64,000 nucleotides of DNA, taken from assembly GCF_026391055.1 (NCBI RefSeq), contig NZ_JAPLET010000024.1, positions 186,001 through 250,000 on the forward strand, given 5' to 3'. The translations under genes and the position numbers were made by a program. Position 1 is the first letter of the stretch. Each line of letters opens with the position of its first letter. Source of the stretch: Spirosoma sp. GTDB lineage: Bacteria > Bacteroidota > Bacteroidia > Cytophagales > Spirosomataceae. Below the pieces are notes generated by a model that was not told where the DNA came from, made no database searches, and saw only the letters and a program-made list of their open reading frames with translations. Of this stretch, positions 61,601-64,000 are shown piece by piece.

Positions 61601-62794
61601 CTAAGGCTCAATCAGCACTTTCAGTACTTCCAGCTTCGTTGCGTCGGTTGGCTTTACGTGAAGATAATAAACACCCGGTGGCAGAAATGTACGTGCACGG
61701 ATATCAAGTGCTTTACGTTCTGTACTTCCTTCGGTATCAATTGGTATTTCAGCACCAGAAGGACCATACAACGTAAGGCTAACCGACTCTGAACCAAACC
61801 CTAAAAGAGTAAAATTGCCAGTATTGGGGTTAGGGAATATAACTGCTTTATCTTCCTGCACACTCTCACCTGCCCGTACGGAAATGATTTCCGACAAATC
61901 GCTCGCGCCACTTCTGTCGTTTTGCTTAAGCCGGTAATAGTAAATTTGACTAGGCATCACATTGGTGTCGATGAACTCATAAACCGCTTGCACATTTGTG
62001 TTTAACTTACCCTCCACCGAACCCACCGTTTCGAAGCTTCTCGCATTGCTGCTTTTCTGAATCTCGAAGCCCCGATTTTCTTCTTCCCAGGCGGTCACCC
62101 AGTTCAGCGTTACGCCCTTTTTAGTGGCTTTACCAGCAAATGAAACCAAGTTAACGGGTAAAGGCGATGCCCCATTCAGCGTCACATCATCCAGTCTGAA
62201 GGTGCCAATCGTACCATTAGAAGCTCCCGGCCCTAAATCGGTTCGTTGGGTTCCGTATGGGTAAAATCGAAACGACAATGTCGTACCAGGAGGTACGGAG
62301 AAATTAGGAAAATCCCAGGTAATAGTAGAACTAGCAACAGAAGTACCTACAATAGGCGTAAGCGGAGCAGCTCCCCAACTCGTCGATGTCGCAAAATTAT
62401 TGGTACTAAAGCGCACGTCTAACTGGTTAGGTGCTGAAGCACTGGCCTGCCGTAAAAAGCTAAGTGAGATCACGTTCAACTGAGCGCCTGTATTAGCCGT
62501 AACCGAAAACTCGATATAAGAAGCATCATTTACGGTTGCAGTATTATTGATTCCTCTGGAATTGAAGACATCTGCGCCAGTGTCGCATGTTAGAGAACTA
62601 CTCCTTGATAACACCGTTCCTGTAGCATTAGACGACATGACTGGAATGTTTCCCTGCGTGGGACAGGCTCCAGTACCCGTAAATGTATTGCTATAAATCA
62701 CTTGGCCGTAACCCGACCTAAGCAGTATCCCGAAAAAAGAAATGATCAATAGCCATTGGCGTAGAATAGCGGTGTAAACGGGAAATGGGTTCAT
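61601..62794 (-). CDS. Secreted protein with T9SS C-terminal sorting domain
   Basis: The 397-residue protein begins with a signal peptide (WLLIISFFGILLRSGYGQ), followed by a beta-rich domain (~30-215) with YIEFSVTANTGAQLNVISLSF and WDFPNFSVPPGTTLSFRFYPYG, then a fibronectin-like connector (LPVNLVSFAGKATKKGVTLNWVTAWEEENRGFEIQKSS) and a C-terminal type A sorting domain (VIFPNPNTGNFTLLGFG...ARTFLPPGVYYLHVKPTDATKLEVLKVLIE). The last motif pattern (P-N-P ... GxYxL-x-V) directs export by the type IX system. The cargo function is not identifiable. Confidence 0.9.
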   Translation of the reverse strand: MNPFPVYTAILRQWLLIISFFGILLRSGYGQVIYSNTFTGTGACPTQGNIPVMSSNATGTVLSRSSSLTCDTGADVFNSRGINNTATVNDASYIEFSVTANTGAQLNVISLSFLRQASASAPNQLDVRFSTNNFATSTSWGAAPLTPIVGTSVASSTITWDFPNFSVPPGTTLSFRFYPYGTQRTDLGPGASNGTIGTFRLDDVTLNGASPLPVNLVSFAGKATKKGVTLNWVTAWEEENRGFEIQKSSNARSFETVGSVEGKLNTNVQAVYEFIDTNVMPSQIYYYRLKQNDRSGASDLSEIISVRAGESVQEDKAVIFPNPNTGNFTLLGFGSESVSLTLYGPSGAEIPIDTEGSTERKALDIRARTFLPPGVYYLHVKPTDATKLEVLKVLIEP

Positions 62795-62923
62795 AGGATA
62801 TGTTCCTTCGGATGTACTGCTAGCTAATGATACTAGTACGCATAATATCTACAAAGTCACAAATAAGCCCCATAAAGTATATAAAATGTATCTTCTCCAG
62901 TCTGCCTATACGATAAAAGAAAA

Positions 62924-62957
62924 GGCTGCGTACTCATTTCCCATTGAGTACGCAGCC
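62924..62957 (-). terminator. Terminator of the isomerase gene
   Basis: GGCTGCGTACTCA (62924-62936) and TGAGTACGCAGCC (62945-62957) form a perfect 13-base stem with an eight-base loop. On the - strand a T-rich run follows, 31 bases after the gene's stop codon. Confidence 0.8.
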
Positions 62958-62988
62958 GTCCTTTGTTAACCTGATGTATTTGCTCTTC

Positions 62989-64000
62989 CTAGCTGAGCGC
63001 GTTTCTGCAAAAGTTAACGCACTTTTTCACCTCGGCTACAGAATTTGACCCTTCCGGAATCTTATATTCCAGTTCAACGGTAGCCGGGAAGTTATATTTC
63101 TGCTCACGCATCAGCTTCAGCACCTGAAGCAAAGGCGTATCACCCTGCCCCCAAACCAGATTACCTTTGCCGTGATCGGCCGTTTGGCGGTCTTTAATAT
63201 GCATGCTGGCAATGCGATCATGCTTTTGTTTAATCAATACAAGTGGATCAGGGTTTCCGGCGGCCACATAATGCCCCAGATCAAAGTTCATTGCATTGGC
63301 TGGTGATTGCGCCAGCGCCGTATCCCAGAAAGTAGGCGTTTGCTGCTCGTGGCCATGGTAGCCCACTTTCATACCCTGCTTTTGCGCCATTGTGCCTAGT
63401 TTCAACGTATGCGCGTCATTAGCCGGATGCTCCAGCGTAACCTGATTGGCTCCCAGCGTCTTGGCCGCGCGCAGGCCGTACTCGATTTCCGCGTCCGAAC
63501 TCTGCATCCCGAAAGTGTCGGGCTTGAAGCCATAAATACGCACTCCCGCCTGGTTATACATCTTACGCACCTGCTCAAACTTCGACATAGGCACTGAGAG
63601 CCGCCATTTAGTCATCTCGGCCCGATAGGCTTTCATTTGGGTTTCGGCTTCGGTAAGCATTTTCTGCTCATCCTCCGTGAGCGGCTGATTTTCCCGCTTC
63701 TTCCGCATCAGGGGGAACACCGACCGCATATCGACCGAACTTTTCGGGGCACCGGCAAACGACTCGGCGGGGCCACCCATTAACTCAATGGCACTCACAC
63801 CCGAATCCAGGACATACTGTAAGGTAGCTTCGGCACTCTGATCGGGCATCTCCCGAAAAGAATAGGTGATGACACCTATCTGCACCCCGTCGATTAACGA
63901 ATTCGGCTTATCCCCTAATGAGCGAATCAGGGCCGGGGCACCAAATAGCTTGTTGGTACCCGCTACCGTCCCGGCTACAAGTGCGGCAGTAGCGCCCAAA
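62989..64000 (-). CDS. Sugar phosphate isomerase/epimerase-like TIM-barrel protein, cut by the right edge
   Basis: The frame is open to the right edge, so the N-terminus is outside the window. The visible 337 residues begin with an Ala/Gly-rich segment (LGATAALVAGTVAGTNKLFG), probably the end of a Tat or Sec signal, followed by an AP-endonuclease-type TIM barrel: GVQIGVITYSFREMP, VSAIELMGG, VRIYGFKPD, ANQVTLEHPAND, KVGYHGHEQQTP, NFDLGHYVAAG, SMHIKDRQ and NFPATVELEYKIP. Metal ligands (Glu, His, His, Asp, Glu) are present. It probably isomerises a sugar or inositol derivative in the periplasm. Confidence 0.9.
   Translation of the reverse strand, partial: LGATAALVAGTVAGTNKLFGAPALIRSLGDKPNSLIDGVQIGVITYSFREMPDQSAEATLQYVLDSGVSAIELMGGPAESFAGAPKSSVDMRSVFPLMRKKRENQPLTEDEQKMLTEAETQMKAYRAEMTKWRLSVPMSKFEQVRKMYNQAGVRIYGFKPDTFGMQSSDAEIEYGLRAAKTLGANQVTLEHPANDAHTLKLGTMAQKQGMKVGYHGHEQQTPTFWDTALAQSPANAMNFDLGHYVAAGNPDPLVLIKQKHDRIASMHIKDRQTADHGKGNLVWGQGDTPLLQVLKLMREQKYNFPATVELEYKIPEGSNSVAEVKKCVNFCRNALS

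Overview
The window looks like chromosomal DNA of a Bacteroidota bacterium of the order Cytophagales, most likely close to Spirosoma. The reasons are a type VI secretion cluster of the Bacteroidota subtype (T6SSiii, with TssO), a type IX secretion C-terminal sorting domain, a CotH/lamin-tail surface protein, many PAS/GAF histidine kinases, a PadR plus long FtsX-permease pair, and several TAnnTTTG-type -7 promoter boxes, which are characteristic of this phylum. No rRNA, tRNA, CRISPR array, transposase or phage gene was recognised.

Layout. (1) 1-8.7 kb: the end of a probable T6SS-delivered polymorphic toxin with a small putative immunity gene, then tssE-tssF-tssG on the + strand meeting tssO, tssK and a membrane Ser/Thr kinase on the - strand. 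(2) 9.2-14.2 kb: a + strand operon of two FHA proteins, a repeat-containing membrane protein, a PP2C phosphatase and a caspase-like peptidase. With the kinase this forms a kinase/phosphatase/FHA module next to the T6SS baseplate genes, comparable in parts list to the PpkA/PppA/Fha pathway of proteobacterial T6SS. (3) 14.2-28.3 kb: - strand genes including a 1,774-residue kinase-ATPase-histidine kinase fusion in an AT-rich stretch, an SGNH hydrolase, a GNAT acetyltransferase, MgtE, RsmA, a DUF559 nuclease-like protein and an Ig-like lipoprotein.

(4) 28.5-41.8 kb is the most unusual region. A + strand cluster encodes a lipoprotein with a VWA-like motif, a small membrane protein, a tubulin-like GTPase, an 1,144-residue protein with an actin/Hsp70-type ATPase core, two single-pass proteins with proline-rich linkers and a retropepsin-like aspartic protease. 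A convergent three-gene - strand group encodes a lectin-like secreted protein, an Ig-like/membrane protein and a PKD lipoprotein. A tubulin-like and an actin-like NTPase six bases apart, surrounded by envelope proteins, suggest a cytoskeletal or membrane-remodelling machine. (5) 41.9-49.3 kb: a hybrid histidine kinase (PAS/GAF-HK-REC-HPt), then PadR and an FtsX/MacB-type permease. (6) 49.3-64 kb: accessory and housekeeping genes (CotH surface protein, collagen-like lipoprotein, zinc metallopeptidase, old-yellow-enzyme reductase, SDR, cupin, alpha/beta hydrolase, NTF2-like, glycine-zipper, DinB, a T9SS cargo protein and a TIM-barrel isomerase cut by the right edge), separated by several long near-perfect hairpins.

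All family calls come from reading motifs and gene order; no database search was run.
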